Shown piece after piece: positions 45,747 to 54,048 of a stretch of DNA of 54,303 nucleotides. A model generated the notes under the pieces. The model ran no database searches. It had not been told where the DNA came from and saw only the letters and a program-made list of their open reading frames with translations. How positions within the stretch are numbered: the first letter of the stretch is position 1; the number at the start of each line of letters is the position of its first letter. The translations under genes and the position numbers were made by a program. Location of the stretch: contig CALWSR010000019.1 in the NCBI GenBank assembly GCA_944384265.1, positions 1 to 54,303 of the forward strand. Reading direction: 5' to 3'. The stretch is from an uncultured Clostridia bacterium (GTDB lineage Bacteria > Bacillota > Clostridia > Lachnospirales > Anaerotignaceae).

Positions 45747-45775
45747 TTGAAAATTATGCTATTCTATGGTACAAT
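45747..45775 (+). promoter_or_regulatory. Promoter of the dCache chemoreceptor
   Basis: TTGAAA (45747-45752), 17-nt spacer, TACAAT (45770-45775): sigma-A type rather than the flagellar sigma-D pattern often used for chemotaxis genes. Confidence 0.65.
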
Positions 45776-45817
45776 TTTTAAAATCTACATTTTTACAATG
45801 GTTGAGGAGGAACTAAT

Positions 45818-47827
45818 ATGAGATTTATTAGCTTACGTATTAAAATGCTGGCCGGCATTTTATTACCCACTATACTTGTTTTGGTCATAACAGGCTTGCT
45901 GATTACCAGCTCTGTCAGCAAATCCACACAACAGCTTACTGTTGACAAACTAGCTTCTGACGCCACGGCTGTTTCTGAGCAGCTGAACCATTTTTTTACA
46001 AAATATATTACAAAAGCAGAAAGCGTAGCGGCTGATTACAATGTAGAAAAGGCACTTTTGGAAACACCTCCGGGAATTGCTTTTGTGGATATGCCTTGGT
46101 TTTCTGACATCAATCAAACCTTAATCAAGCAACAGCAGACAGACCCGGATATTATTTTAGGTGTTTACATAGGGGATGCCGATTCCAGCCAAATCATGAT
46201 TTCTGATGGATTTCTTTCAGGCATCAACTGGGGATTGGAGGACAGACCTTATTTTGAAGCGGTAGTATCCTCCCGAAAAACATATCTTACCACCCCTTAT
46301 ACAGATGCCAACACAGGGGGTACTGTCATTACCATTGCCTCACCGGTTTTTAACAGTACAAACAACGAAGTAATTGGTATTTCTGCCATTGACATTACAT
46401 TGGAAAATCTTTCCAATATTATATCTTCTTATTCTATTGGACAATCGGGTTTTTCCATACTGACCGATGCAGCAGGAAATATTTTATATCATCCTGACAG
46501 CAGCTATATCAATCAAAGCATTGCACAAACAAATCTTTCAGAAGATATAAAATCTGCTGTTTCCTCTTCTGCCTTTGGCAATTATACATTTTTTATAGAC
46601 AATGTAAAATATTATGGTACATTAAGCAAAATTGGGGATACGGGCTTTTCTGTATTAAGCTGTATGCCGGAAGCAGAGGCCATGGCCTCTTACAGCAGCA
46701 CCATATCTCATATGAGAATTACATTTATCATTTGCTTAGTGATTGTAGCAATCTGTATCATACTGCTTTCTGAAATGATTATCAAACCCTTGCTGAGACT
46801 GAGAGATACTGCCCAGTCCATTGCAGAAGGCAATCTGGATGTGGCACAGCTTTCTCATTCTTCTGATGAAATCGGGCAGGTTTCCATTGCCCTTTCTCAT
46901 ACAGTAGAGCAGTTAAAAAAATACATTCTTTATATTGATGAAATTGCCTCTGTGTTAAATCAAATTTCACATGGAAATCTTGTATTTACTTTACAAAATG
47001 ATTATACAGGAGAGTTTGCAAAAATTGAAACATCCCTTTTGCAAATCAGAACCAATTTGGTCAGCACATTAACAACCATATCCAACTCCTCTGACAAAGT
47101 GCTGGAAACCTCTGTTCAGCTTACCAACAATGCCCAATCTCTTGCAGAGGGTGCAACAGAACAGGCCAGCTCTGTGGAGGAACTGTCCGCTTCCTTGGCA
47201 GATGTTTCTCACCACATAGAGCAAAGTGCAAAGCGTGTGGAATCTGCAAACCAGCAGGCAAATGCAATCGGAGAAAACATAGCCCTCAGCGACCGAAAAA
47301 TGAAAGAAATGCTGAATTCTATACAGCACATCAATGATTTTTCCGCACAGATTGAGGCAATTATTAAAACCATTGAAGACATTGCTTTTCAAACCAATAT
47401 ACTTGCTTTAAATGCGGCAGTAGAGGCGGCCAGAGCCGGTGCAGCAGGAAAAGGCTTTGCGGTTGTGGCAGATGAAGTTAGAAATCTGGCGGCAAAAAGT
47501 GCAGAGGCAGCAAAAAATACAGCTGAGCTTATCACCCAAACAGTGCAGGCTATTTCCAAAAGCACAGAAATTGCACAGCAAACCACTTCTGCTATGAATT
47601 GCGTGGTAGAAGGCTCTCAAAGCATTATTCAGGAATTAAATAAAATTTCCAAAATGTCTGTGGAGCAGTCTGATACCCTTTCTCAAATCAGCACAGGTAT
47701 CGAACAAATTTCTTCTGTTGTGCAGACAAACTCTGCTTCTGCCCAGGAAAGCTCTGCCTCCATACATGACCTTTCTGTACAGGTAAAATTTATGGAAGAA
47801 GAAATTGACAAATTCAAATTATGTTAA
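45818..47827 (+). CDS. Methyl-accepting chemotaxis protein with dCache sensor
   Basis: 669 aa. Membrane helix about 9-31; external dCache_1 domain (about 35-290) with the ligand-pocket region [26 protein letters not shown] and GISAIDITL; second helix about 300-322; HAMP (about 322-375); signalling domain with the tip [18 protein letters not shown]. Compared with the amino-acid motif of dCache receptors (Y..R.WY...D...D), Arg and both Asp positions are present, but the aromatic residues differ (Trp for Tyr, Tyr for Trp, Phe for Tyr). The ligand may therefore be an amino acid-like compound, not certain. ATG after GAGGAGG. Confidence 0.95.
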   Translation: MRFISLRIKMLAGILLPTILVLVITGLLITSSVSKSTQQLTVDKLASDATAVSEQLNHFFTKYITKAESVAADYNVEKALLETPPGIAFVDMPWFSDINQTLIKQQQTDPDIILGVYIGDADSSQIMISDGFLSGINWGLEDRPYFEAVVSSRKTYLTTPYTDANTGGTVITIASPVFNSTNNEVIGISAIDITLENLSNIISSYSIGQSGFSILTDAAGNILYHPDSSYINQSIAQTNLSEDIKSAVSSSAFGNYTFFIDNVKYYGTLSKIGDTGFSVLSCMPEAEAMASYSSTISHMRITFIICLVIVAICIILLSEMIIKPLLRLRDTAQSIAEGNLDVAQLSHSSDEIGQVSIALSHTVEQLKKYILYIDEIASVLNQISHGNLVFTLQNDYTGEFAKIETSLLQIRTNLVSTLTTISNSSDKVLETSVQLTNNAQSLAEGATEQASSVEELSASLADVSHHIEQSAKRVESANQQANAIGENIALSDRKMKEMLNSIQHINDFSAQIEAIIKTIEDIAFQTNILALNAAVEAARAGAAGKGFAVVADEVRNLAAKSAEAAKNTAELITQTVQAISKSTEIAQQTTSAMNCVVEGSQSIIQELNKISKMSVEQSDTLSQISTGIEQISSVVQTNSASAQESSASIHDLSVQVKFMEEEIDKFKLC

Positions 47828-47877
47828 TTACAGCATAACAATACTTATATTACGAAAATATGCAATGACATTTTGCA

Positions 47878-47912
47878 AAAAAAAGCCAACAATATATATT
47901 GTTGGCTTTTTT
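47878..47912. terminator. Bidirectional terminator
   Basis: AAAAGCCAACAAT/ATTGTTGGCTTTT with a 4-nt loop, between the chemoreceptor and flavodoxin genes. Confidence 0.9.
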
Positions 47913-47996
47913 GATGTAAGGGTTTTAGTAAACTGTTTTAAAACGATGCTTTATTTCTATTTTTTATAAAACGACGGAAAGGGTGTGAAAGGATAA

Positions 47997-48419
47997 TCAG
48001 CATTGTGCAAATCTTTTGCCAAATGCAATGCATTCGTCCTTTGATGCACCGGATGGCATACCATTTACCATCAGGCCTTCTTCAAACAGGCTGGCACCTG
48101 GCACTCTTTCTTCCCAATCTCTCATCCATTTGCCATCTCCCCAGCCGTAAGAGCCGAATAATGCTACCTTTTTGTTGCCCAATTTATTTTCAATATCGCA
48201 GAAAAATGGCTCAAATTCTGCTTCCTCCAGCACTTCATCCCCCATAGCGGAGCAGCCTAATGCCACCTTTTTGTAGCTGTCAAATGTATCTGCTGCAAAA
48301 TCACTGACTGCAAAAACATCTGCCTCTCCACCGGCCTCTTTGATTCCCTGTGCAATGGCATTTGCCATAGCCTCTGTGTTTCCTGTGCCACTCCAATAAA
48401 TGACTGCAATTTTATCCAT
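47997..48419 (-). CDS. Flavodoxin
   Basis: 140-aa FMN-binding electron carrier. The phosphate loop WSGTGNTEAMANAIAQG is at residues 9-25; the FMN-stacking loops include GCSAMGDEVLEE and FGSYGWGDGKWM. Flavodoxins replace ferredoxin when iron is short, and can reduce NrdG, radical SAM enzymes and pyruvate:ferredoxin oxidoreductase. ATG after AGGAGG at 9 nt. Lies 26 nt after the DUF3793 gene, probably the same operon behind the inverted repeat at 49032-49089. Confidence 0.95.
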   Translation of the reverse strand: MDKIAVIYWSGTGNTEAMANAIAQGIKEAGGEADVFAVSDFAADTFDSYKKVALGCSAMGDEVLEEAEFEPFFCDIENKLGNKKVALFGSYGWGDGKWMRDWEERVPGASLFEEGLMVNGMPSGASKDECIAFGKRFAQC

Positions 48420-48444
48420 TTTTTTAAAACCTCCTAAATTTTTA

Positions 48445-49008
48445 TTAACAAGCCATACCCACCAGTTCTGTAAGGGGTATGCCCTTTGTCACTTTGTAAC
48501 GAATGACTTCTTTGCATTTTTCATAGCAGAGAAATGTTTTTCTGGCATTTTCTTCATTGCTATATACCTTCCAATAGCCGCAAAATTTGAAATGAAGTCC
48601 TTTTTTGGCAATAAACGCCTTTACATCTGCCAAAGGATATCCTAAAAACAGTCCTATTTCATGGGGAAATTCTTCCCATTTTTCAATACGGTATTTTAAG
48701 TATTGCAAAAGTGTTTCTATGTTTTGTGTTTTTGGGTATCCTTGCTGTAATAAAAAATCCTTTGCAGCTGTTTGTGCAAAATATTTCTGCATCACCTTTT
48801 TGCGATATGCAATAATAAAAATTCTGTTTTTACATTCATATAATATTTTAAATTGTACACCTGAAGCACTGCCACAGCTGTTATAGCGCTTTAGCTCTGC
48901 AAATACCTCTTGCTTATTTTCTTTAGAGCAAGAAAATAAATTAGACTGTTTGATGCCAAATATGGTGGGAGCACATTGGTCCAACAGCATCTGCTCAAAT
49001 TCACTCAT
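48445..49008 (-). CDS. DUF3793 family protein
   Basis: 187-aa soluble protein. Family pattern: CAPTIFGIKQSNLFSC at the start, FAAT.. replaced here by FAQTAAKDFLLQQGYP, and EIGLFLGYPLADVKAFI followed by CGYWKVYSNEENA. DUF3793 genes often sit beside flavodoxin and iron-uptake genes in clostridia; function unknown. First gene before flavodoxin, so the pair is likely induced together, probably on iron limitation. ATG after AAAGGAG. Confidence 0.88.
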   Translation of the reverse strand: MSEFEQMLLDQCAPTIFGIKQSNLFSCSKENKQEVFAELKRYNSCGSASGVQFKILYECKNRIFIIAYRKKVMQKYFAQTAAKDFLLQQGYPKTQNIETLLQYLKYRIEKWEEFPHEIGLFLGYPLADVKAFIAKKGLHFKFCGYWKVYSNEENARKTFLCYEKCKEVIRYKVTKGIPLTELVGMAC

Positions 49009-49031
49009 GACAGCTACTCCTTTCTTATTTT

Positions 49032-49089
49032 AGTTAGCATATTATATTAAATATTAGCTTTAATTATCTTTAATTAGTTTATGCTAACT
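49032..49089 (-). promoter_or_regulatory. Long inverted repeat upstream of DUF3793-flavodoxin
   Basis: AGTTAGCATA (49032-49041) and TATGCTAACT (49080-49089) are exact complements 38 nt apart around the promoter, including TATAAT on the minus strand close to the gene side. Each half contains TTAGYTAGC-like sequence as in DtxR/IdeR iron-repressor operators, but the arrangement is two half-sites around the promoter rather than one compact box. Function inferred. Confidence 0.5.
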
Positions 49090-49217
49090 TATGAGCAAAT
49101 CATACCAGTTTCATTTTGATTTGTCAAGTACTCTTTCAAAAATTTTTTGCACAAAAAAAGGCTGATAACAGCCCCCTATATATAAATATTTCGTTGAAAA
49201 CAGCAGCTTCAAAGTGT

Positions 49218-49394
49218 CTAAAAATATTTTTTTGCCGCCCATCGTATGCATTCTATCAAAAAAAATGCGGCCACATAAATTCCACAATACAATATCACCC
49301 TTGTAATGTGGATACTTCCTTCTTTTAATTCCAAAAGCACACCAATGAGTATCCCTGTATAAAGGGCTGTCAAAAGTCTCTTTTTGGTTGTCAT
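49218..49394 (-). CDS. 58-aa putative two-helix membrane protein
   Basis: ATG preceded by GGGAGG with a 7-8 nt spacer. The product is MTTKKRLLTALYTGILIGVL, then a charged turn (ELKEGSIHITR), a second helix VILYCGIYVAAFFLIECI and a basic end (RWAAKKYF). Two helices with short basic ends fit a small membrane protein. It lies 14 nt downstream of the CARF-nuclease stop, so it may be co-transcribed with that gene. No family is recognised. Confidence 0.6.
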   Translation of the reverse strand: MTTKKRLLTALYTGILIGVLLELKEGSIHITRVILYCGIYVAAFFLIECIRWAAKKYF

Positions 49395-49407
49395 ACTTTT
49401 TTCCTCC

Positions 49408-50601
49408 CTATACCTTTTTCCATTTCAAGCTTATCAAATCATGCTCTTTTACTGTTGTAATCAGCCTTTGCTCAAAATCCCCGCTTAATACATCCTTGGC
49501 ATCCAATATTTCAATGCCCAATTCCTTTGCCCTTAAATATGTAGCACTTTTTTCTTGCCTGTCTTTTCCAAAGGATACCAATATTCCCTTTGAAAACCAG
49601 CCGCCGATTCTCTTTTTTTCAATAAGCAGCTCATTGACTGCCGCTGCATCGGCGCTGCGCAGCTTGCAGGAAATAAATACAGGCATAGATTGGTCAGAAA
49701 GTATCACATCTATTTCATTGCCTGCCATTCTTGTGGCATCATAAGCATTCCAGTCAATCAATGCGCCCAGTCTTACATCATCAAATGCGCCTGAATTTTT
49801 GGCATGGATATATACAAACAGCTCCAGCCAAATGCCATAATTAATCACATACTGTTTGTCTGTAGCAGAGCAAAAGGAAAAGCTGATATGCTCCTGCGTC
49901 AGCTTTAAATCCTTTATAAAACCAAATTTTTGAAAGGCATATAATATTTTTTTCTCCGGGCTGACTCTTTGGCCGTTTCTTTGTGTGGCGTGGATTTTAT
50001 TTTTAATATACATCTCCTGACTGGGAAACTTGGCTACAACAATCTGCAAAAAGTTGCTTGTACTTTTCCAAGCATTTAAATTGTCAAAAAGCACATCACA
50101 CATATTTAAAATATCTTTGTATCTTTCCTGCTCCGGCTCTCTGTGAGAATGTCCCGTAAAGCGGGCGCCCCTTGCATCCATAAAATGCTGCAATGTCAGC
50201 TTTTCTGTACGGGCAACGGCTCTGTTTTCTGCCAAATCCAGTATGATTCCCTTTACCAAATCTGTATAATAAAGAGGCACTCCCTTTTTGGCCCCTGCCT
50301 GAAATCCGGCAATAAGCATCAGCTCGCTTCCTCCGGTAAACTCCATGGCACAGTCCTCATTTTCTTCCAATGCCTTTTTTGTTTTTGTATAGATTTCTAC
50401 CATATCCAAAATATCCAAGCAGGTATGTTCCATAATAATGTCCGGCATTGTATGCTGAAAGCATTTTTTTAAGCTATGAAACCATGTCATATCCTGTATG
50501 CCTTTATCATAAAAAAATATAATTTTTTGAGGTTTTAATGTCAAAGGTGCAGAAATATTTTTTAAAACATCCTTGTCATAATATTTTATGAGCGTTTTCA
50601 T
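49408..50601 (-). CDS. CARF-domain nuclease-like protein (Card1/DUF1887 type)
   Basis: 397 aa in two parts. The N-terminal region (about 20-130) is a Rossmann-like CARF sensor: KIIFFYDKG and MEFTGGSELMLIAGFQAG (86-103), the loop that in CARF proteins binds cyclic oligoadenylate. A winged-helix-like middle leads to a PD-(D/E)xK nuclease region: GIWLELFVYIHAK (256-268), GNEIDVILSDQSMPVFISCK (294-313). Card1/Can2 of type III CRISPR systems has this layout and is switched on by cyclic tetra-adenylate. In those, the last motif is ExK; here it is S311-C-K313, so the first acidic residue is replaced, while E296 and D298 remain. Start chosen at the ATG 6 nt after AGGAGG; no CRISPR array or cas gene is in the window. 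Confidence 0.82.
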   Translation of the reverse strand: MKTLIKYYDKDVLKNISAPLTLKPQKIIFFYDKGIQDMTWFHSLKKCFQHTMPDIIMEHTCLDILDMVEIYTKTKKALEENEDCAMEFTGGSELMLIAGFQAGAKKGVPLYYTDLVKGIILDLAENRAVARTEKLTLQHFMDARGARFTGHSHREPEQERYKDILNMCDVLFDNLNAWKSTSNFLQIVVAKFPSQEMYIKNKIHATQRNGQRVSPEKKILYAFQKFGFIKDLKLTQEHISFSFCSATDKQYVINYGIWLELFVYIHAKNSGAFDDVRLGALIDWNAYDATRMAGNEIDVILSDQSMPVFISCKLRSADAAAVNELLIEKKRIGGWFSKGILVSFGKDRQEKSATYLRAKELGIEILDAKDVLSGDFEQRLITTVKEHDLISLKWKKV

Positions 50602-50611
50602 CAAGGCCCTC

Positions 50612-51025
50612 CTACTCTTCTGCCACAAATTCCTCTTCAAATTTCACTTCTTCCTTGGGCTGTGTGTTTTGCCTTCCTTTGTTAAATATGGCTCCAAAAT
50701 TCAGCTTGGAAGCAATGCCAGGGGCCATGTCAATCAATTTGTTGACCGCATCTTGGTTTTTAATGTTAATCATTTGCACCGTTGCATTTTGTATCACAAG
50801 CACAGCGCTTGGTGTAATTTTTGCTCCCATGCCCCCTGCTGTGTCCTCCTTGGACCCTTCCTTTGCTCCTGCGGCCACTCCCACAGAAACCTCTATCAAA
50901 GGCAAAAGTGTCAAATCCCCAAATGTAATGGCTTCTCCCACAACTGTTTTGGTAGAAACAATATCCTCTACTTTATCAAACAACACATTTAAAGAAGTGT
51001 CAAATCCTTTTCCCATTTTTTTCAC
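50612..51025 (-). CDS. gerW: GerW family sporulation protein (YtfJ)
   Basis: 137-aa soluble protein: NVLFDKVEDIVSTKTVVGEAITFGDLTLLPLIEVSVGVA is the GerW/YtfJ signature, followed by a Gly-rich stretch and KITPSAVLVIQNATVQMINI. Needed for germination with alanine in Bacillus. The start is GTG overlapping the DUF2953 stop, 5 nt from AAAGGA; an ATG three codons on (51016) is an alternative. Its C-terminus is acidic. Confidence 0.93.
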   Translation of the reverse strand: MKKMGKGFDTSLNVLFDKVEDIVSTKTVVGEAITFGDLTLLPLIEVSVGVAAGAKEGSKEDTAGGMGAKITPSAVLVIQNATVQMINIKNQDAVNKLIDMAPGIASKLNFGAIFNKGRQNTQPKEEVKFEEEFVAEE

Positions 51026-51915
51026 CTATTTCCTTTCCATGCTAATTTTATTGTTTGCCAAATGGTTTTTACACACAAAAGGCGTATCACTGCATACAAC
51101 AAATATATCAAAAATATGCTTCCCTGTATATCCAAAAAAACGTCCTGCACTGTCATTTGTTTAAAATCTCCTGTAATTTGAAGACTTTTGCCAAATTTCA
51201 TTTTTGCCACGCCGGCCACAGCCAGCAAATAGCCTGTCAAGGCCGGGTCCCCTGTGCCTATGGTAGCTTTTAAATATACATTTTTCGGCAGCACCCCTTT
51301 GGCCATTCTTTTGCAAAACAATAGGATGGCTTTCAAAAACTGCTTTTTTTGTTTCATATGCAAAAAATAGTCTTTGTTCAAGGCCTGCTGCTGACTTTGT
51401 TTTTTTGTGTTTTTGTTTTTTTGTGTTTTTGTTTTTTTGTGTTTTGGCTTTTTTTCTTTTTGTTGCTGTATTTTTTCCTCTGCTTCTGTTGCTTTTACAC
51501 GTCTGTGCTGCTTTTGCTTTGGCTGAGATTGGCTTTGCAAATTTTCTTCCTTTTCCACCTCTTTTGTTTCTGTCAGCTGTGGCTGCCTTTCTCTTGTATA
51601 AACAACCGTTTCTTCTTTTTTTGCAACACTTTTATTGTTTTTTTGTTTTTTATTTCCTCCATAAATGCAGTATCCAAATATGGAAAAGGCAATTTCCAAT
51701 TTTTCATTTTGATACCTGCCCCATAAATGTATTGCTCCCAATATCCATTTGATATCAAATTCTCCTGTTATCTCTTTTGTATAAGCACCGGATAGGGCAT
51801 ATTTGATGGGAGAAAAAAGCATCAAAAGCAGCAGCAAAAAAAGTAAAAGCAAAATGCCCAAAACAATATATACTATTACTTTTATTATGCTCCATAGAAT
51901 CAAAAGTAGCTCCAT
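51022..51915 (-). CDS. DUF2953 domain-containing membrane protein
   Basis: 297-aa protein that usually precedes gerW (ytfI-ytfJ order). One membrane helix at about 8-32, then a DUF2953 domain whose core ends near VYLKATIGTGDPALTGYLLA and a second helix near the C-terminus (LIYLLYAVIRLL). Between them is an unusual Lys/Gln-rich, low-complexity stretch (about 120-195) encoded partly by a 16-bp tandem repeat. Role in sporulation presumed from its partner gene. ATG after GGAG; overlaps gerW by a GTGA. Confidence 0.88.
   Translation of the reverse strand: MELLLILWSIIKVIVYIVLGILLLLFLLLLLMLFSPIKYALSGAYTKEITGEFDIKWILGAIHLWGRYQNEKLEIAFSIFGYCIYGGNKKQKNNKSVAKKEETVVYTRERQPQLTETKEVEKEENLQSQSQPKQKQHRRVKATEAEEKIQQQKEKKPKHKKTKTQKNKNTKKQSQQQALNKDYFLHMKQKKQFLKAILLFCKRMAKGVLPKNVYLKATIGTGDPALTGYLLAVAGVAKMKFGKSLQITGDFKQMTVQDVFLDIQGSIFLIYLLYAVIRLLCVKTIWQTIKLAWKGNR
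51400..51447. repeat. Three 16-bp tandem repeats inside DUF2953 gene
   Basis: On the plus strand the unit TTTTTTTGTGTTTTTG occurs twice exactly and a third time with one change, in tandem. The unit length is not a multiple of three, so loss or gain of one copy would shift the reading frame. In protein it reads as Lys/Thr/Gln/Asn-rich residues. Confidence 0.85.
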
Positions 51916-51916
51916 A

Positions 51917-52606
51917 TTATACTCCTGTCTTTTTTTTGCCTGCTTTTAACAAAACACTGCAAAGAATGCAGATTGCAATCACCATACCCCCAAATATCCA
52001 TCCAATTCGTATAGATGTGTCAATAAAAAAGGGTTCCGGTACAATGTTAATCAGCCTGTCTGTTTGAGGGTCCAGTAGCCAAAGGTCATTTGAAAAAAAT
52101 ATTTTATGAAATAATGTAAAATATTGATTGAAATTGGTTGAAATCACAAAGGCTGTTACAGCTGTCACCAAAACCAGACAAAGCATAGAGGCTCTTATGG
52201 TTTGCAGCAATAACATTTTTTCCTTTTTCCATACCATAAAGCCGGTTATCAGCAAACAAATCACAATGCCTATTTTTCTAAAAAGCTGGGCTTTCAAAAA
52301 AAGGGCCTTTACATCCTGCATATGTGCTTTTTCTTTTTCATTAAAAAACTCCTTTTTTTCTCCGTCAATGATGGTTTCAATGGATAAGTCCTGACGATTT
52401 CCTTTTAAATAAGACATCATCTGCTCTGTTACAAAAAGCAAATCTTCTTCCTGCATATGTACTTTTTCCAACACATTATATTTTTTATATTCTCTTTGAA
52501 AATATCCCATATCTGCATACACTGCAATCTCTATGGAAGTGGTCAAAAGTACAAAAAGCAGCCATACAGCACAAAAAATGCTTGCACAAATATATATCCC
52601 CTTCAT
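51917..52606 (-). CDS. TIGR01906-type integral membrane protein
   Basis: 229 aa with four helices (about 3-24, 103-120, 131-156 and 193-217) and one long soluble loop (GYFQREYKKYNVLEKVHMQEEDLLFVTEQM) after the first. This is the plan of TIGR01906-type proteins, of unknown function. The start was set at an ATG about 9 nt after GGAGGA; its start overlaps the 102-aa gene's stop (ATGA), so coupled. Nearby ATGs further upstream are inside the ribosome binding site or the preceding gene. Confidence 0.8.
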   Translation of the reverse strand: MKGIYICASIFCAVWLLFVLLTTSIEIAVYADMGYFQREYKKYNVLEKVHMQEEDLLFVTEQMMSYLKGNRQDLSIETIIDGEKKEFFNEKEKAHMQDVKALFLKAQLFRKIGIVICLLITGFMVWKKEKMLLLQTIRASMLCLVLVTAVTAFVISTNFNQYFTLFHKIFFSNDLWLLDPQTDRLINIVPEPFFIDTSIRIGWIFGGMVIAICILCSVLLKAGKKKTGV

Positions 52607-52911
52607 AAAATCCATTCCTCCGCTTTTTGCAGGCTGCTGCCCTTTTTGACTGCCTGTTCTATCATATAACAAAATAAATCCAATGCCTCTGCTCTTCCGT
52701 AGGCAACGCCGGCAACCATACATTTTTTTTGTGCATATCTTTTTTTGCACAGCTCTTTTGAGGACATAATTTCCATATGGCTTTTTTCTTTTTCATAAAA
52801 CAAGCAAATACAATATAAATGAAAAACGGGTATATTATGATGAATACTATAAAGAATGGTATTCAAATCCTCTACACTTTCTCCTACAAACAAATCTTCA
52901 ATGTATTTCAT
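52603..52911 (-). CDS. 102-aa protein, unknown
   Basis: Small soluble protein: a Cys/Tyr-rich middle (YCICLFYEKEKSHMEIMSS) and an ending ALDLFCYMIEQAVKKGSSLQ. No motif known to me. It is preceded by GGGGGT, starts at ATG, and overlaps the next gene by ATGA, which supports that it is translated. First gene of the row that ends with gerW and the CARF nuclease. Confidence 0.65.
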   Translation of the reverse strand: MKYIEDLFVGESVEDLNTILYSIHHNIPVFHLYCICLFYEKEKSHMEIMSSKELCKKRYAQKKCMVAGVAYGRAEALDLFCYMIEQAVKKGSSLQKAEEWIL

Positions 52912-52996
52912 AACACAATACCCCCTTTTTCTTTATTATACCAGATATTATAAAAATGAAAATATTTTTTTGTAATTGCTTTGAGAGGGCTTATAA

Positions 52997-53142
52997 AAGG
53001 GGATGCTGCAAAATGAAATTGCCGCCGCAGCCTGCACATAATAGAAAACCGGCTGTTTTATGAGTAGCATTTGCTCAAAAAGCAACCGATTTTTGTAGAC
53101 TATGATTTTAGAGGAGGATTTGCAACGGCCCCTAAAAAATAT
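52997..53142. repeat. Dispersed intergenic repeat, copy 2
   Basis: Homologous to 5829-5975. Its ends GGGG...TGCAAA and TTTGCA...CCCC are inverted complements. The internal hairpin is more degraded than in copy 1. It lies just past the stop of the TauE/SafE subunit gene. Confidence 0.7.
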
Positions 53143-53149
53143 TTTTCTC

Positions 53150-53695
53150 TTATCCCAATGCCTTTTCCAGCTCGTCCAGCTCTCCCACAGGGTACATCCC
53201 CAGCAGCTCTTTATACTGCTGTGTGCTTAAGTCCTCTGTGGTGACATAAATGCGTATTTTCCCCTCTAAATCAGCTTTTTGAAATTCTGCTTTGATGTTT
53301 GCAAACTGTATGTCGTTCATATATTTCTTTTCTCCCTTCTTATTTTTTTGTTTGTGGAACACCTCTGAAAGTCCCATAAGCAATAAAAATCCGCCAAAAA
53401 ATTTTCTTAGCAAATCTCCTTCCATTTTGACGGCCAAAAAGGCGCCGGCAGCCGCCCCCAAAAGGCCTATCCATACAATGGGCTTGACCACATTTGTTTC
53501 AATGCTTTTATTTTTGATATGGGTGATAAGGGCAATGACTGCCGTTGGCACAAAATAGATGAGATTGATTCCCTGTGCCTGCTGTTGGCTGATATCCTGC
53601 AAAAAAAGCAGTGCAGGAATCAATATGGTGCCTCCTCCAATGCCCATGCCGCTTATAATGCCTGCAAAAAAGCCTGCCACAGCCACCCAAATCAT
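53150..53695 (-). CDS. TauE/SafE half-permease with C-terminal extension
   Basis: 181 aa. Residues 1-118 are half of a TSUP permease (GFFAGIISGMGIGGGTILIP, about four helices; ends FLLLMGLSEVFHKQKNKKGE). Residues 125-181 (MNDIQFANIKAEFQKADLEG, ending QQYKELLGMYPVGELDELEK) are a separate soluble helical segment that resembles very small stand-alone proteins found in phage and genomic islands. It begins at an in-frame ATG with GGGAG 11 nt upstream, so it may be translated alone or fused. ATGA overlap with the partner subunit. Confidence 0.8.
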   Translation of the reverse strand: MIWVAVAGFFAGIISGMGIGGGTILIPALLFLQDISQQQAQGINLIYFVPTAVIALITHIKNKSIETNVVKPIVWIGLLGAAAGAFLAVKMEGDLLRKFFGGFLLLMGLSEVFHKQKNKKGEKKYMNDIQFANIKAEFQKADLEGKIRIYVTTEDLSTQQYKELLGMYPVGELDELEKALG

Positions 53696-54048
53696 AATAT
53701 CATCCTCATTGCGGCAGCTATCATAAATGCGCCAAATATTCTATGCAGCCATATGCCCGATACCCTGCTCAAAAGCTTTGCCCCTGCAAAGCCTCCTGCA
53801 ATGCCTCCTGCCGATGCCCACAATGCCATGGACCACAACACATCTGTTTTCCAAACATAAAACAGTATGGAAAGCAATGATAAAGGCAATATAATGGCAA
53901 TGGCAGTGGCATGGGCCTTATGCTCCTCCACAGATAAAAACCGCTCCATACATGGTACTACAATGGTTCCTCCTCCGGAACCAAACAAGCCATTTGCAAA
54001 GCCTGTGATACTGCCAATCAAAACCGTTTTCCATCTCTTTCCCTTCAT
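53692..54048 (-). CDS. TauE/SafE half-permease
   Basis: 118-aa half-size TSUP subunit: GSITGFANGLFGSGGGTIVVP, then helices to LHRIFGAFMIAAAMRMIL. Full-length members carry eight or nine helices and export sulfite, sulfoacetate or thiosulfate-type anions; here the two halves are separate overlapping genes. The start is the ATG 8 nt after GGAG; upstream in-frame codons look non-coding. Substrate unknown. Confidence 0.85.
   Translation of the reverse strand: MKGKRWKTVLIGSITGFANGLFGSGGGTIVVPCMERFLSVEEHKAHATAIAIILPLSLLSILFYVWKTDVLWSMALWASAGGIAGGFAGAKLLSRVSGIWLHRIFGAFMIAAAMRMIL

Noticed and set aside
49408..50601. Part of a local CRISPR-Cas system
   Set aside because: No direct-repeat array, no cas genes; neighbours are sporulation and membrane genes. 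Only the sensor/nuclease layout is shared.
51349..51726. Hydrophobic Phe/Cys-rich frame on the plus strand (125 codons)
   Set aside because: Shadow of the Lys-rich stretch of DUF2953: AAA-rich codons read backwards as TTT give a false membrane protein.
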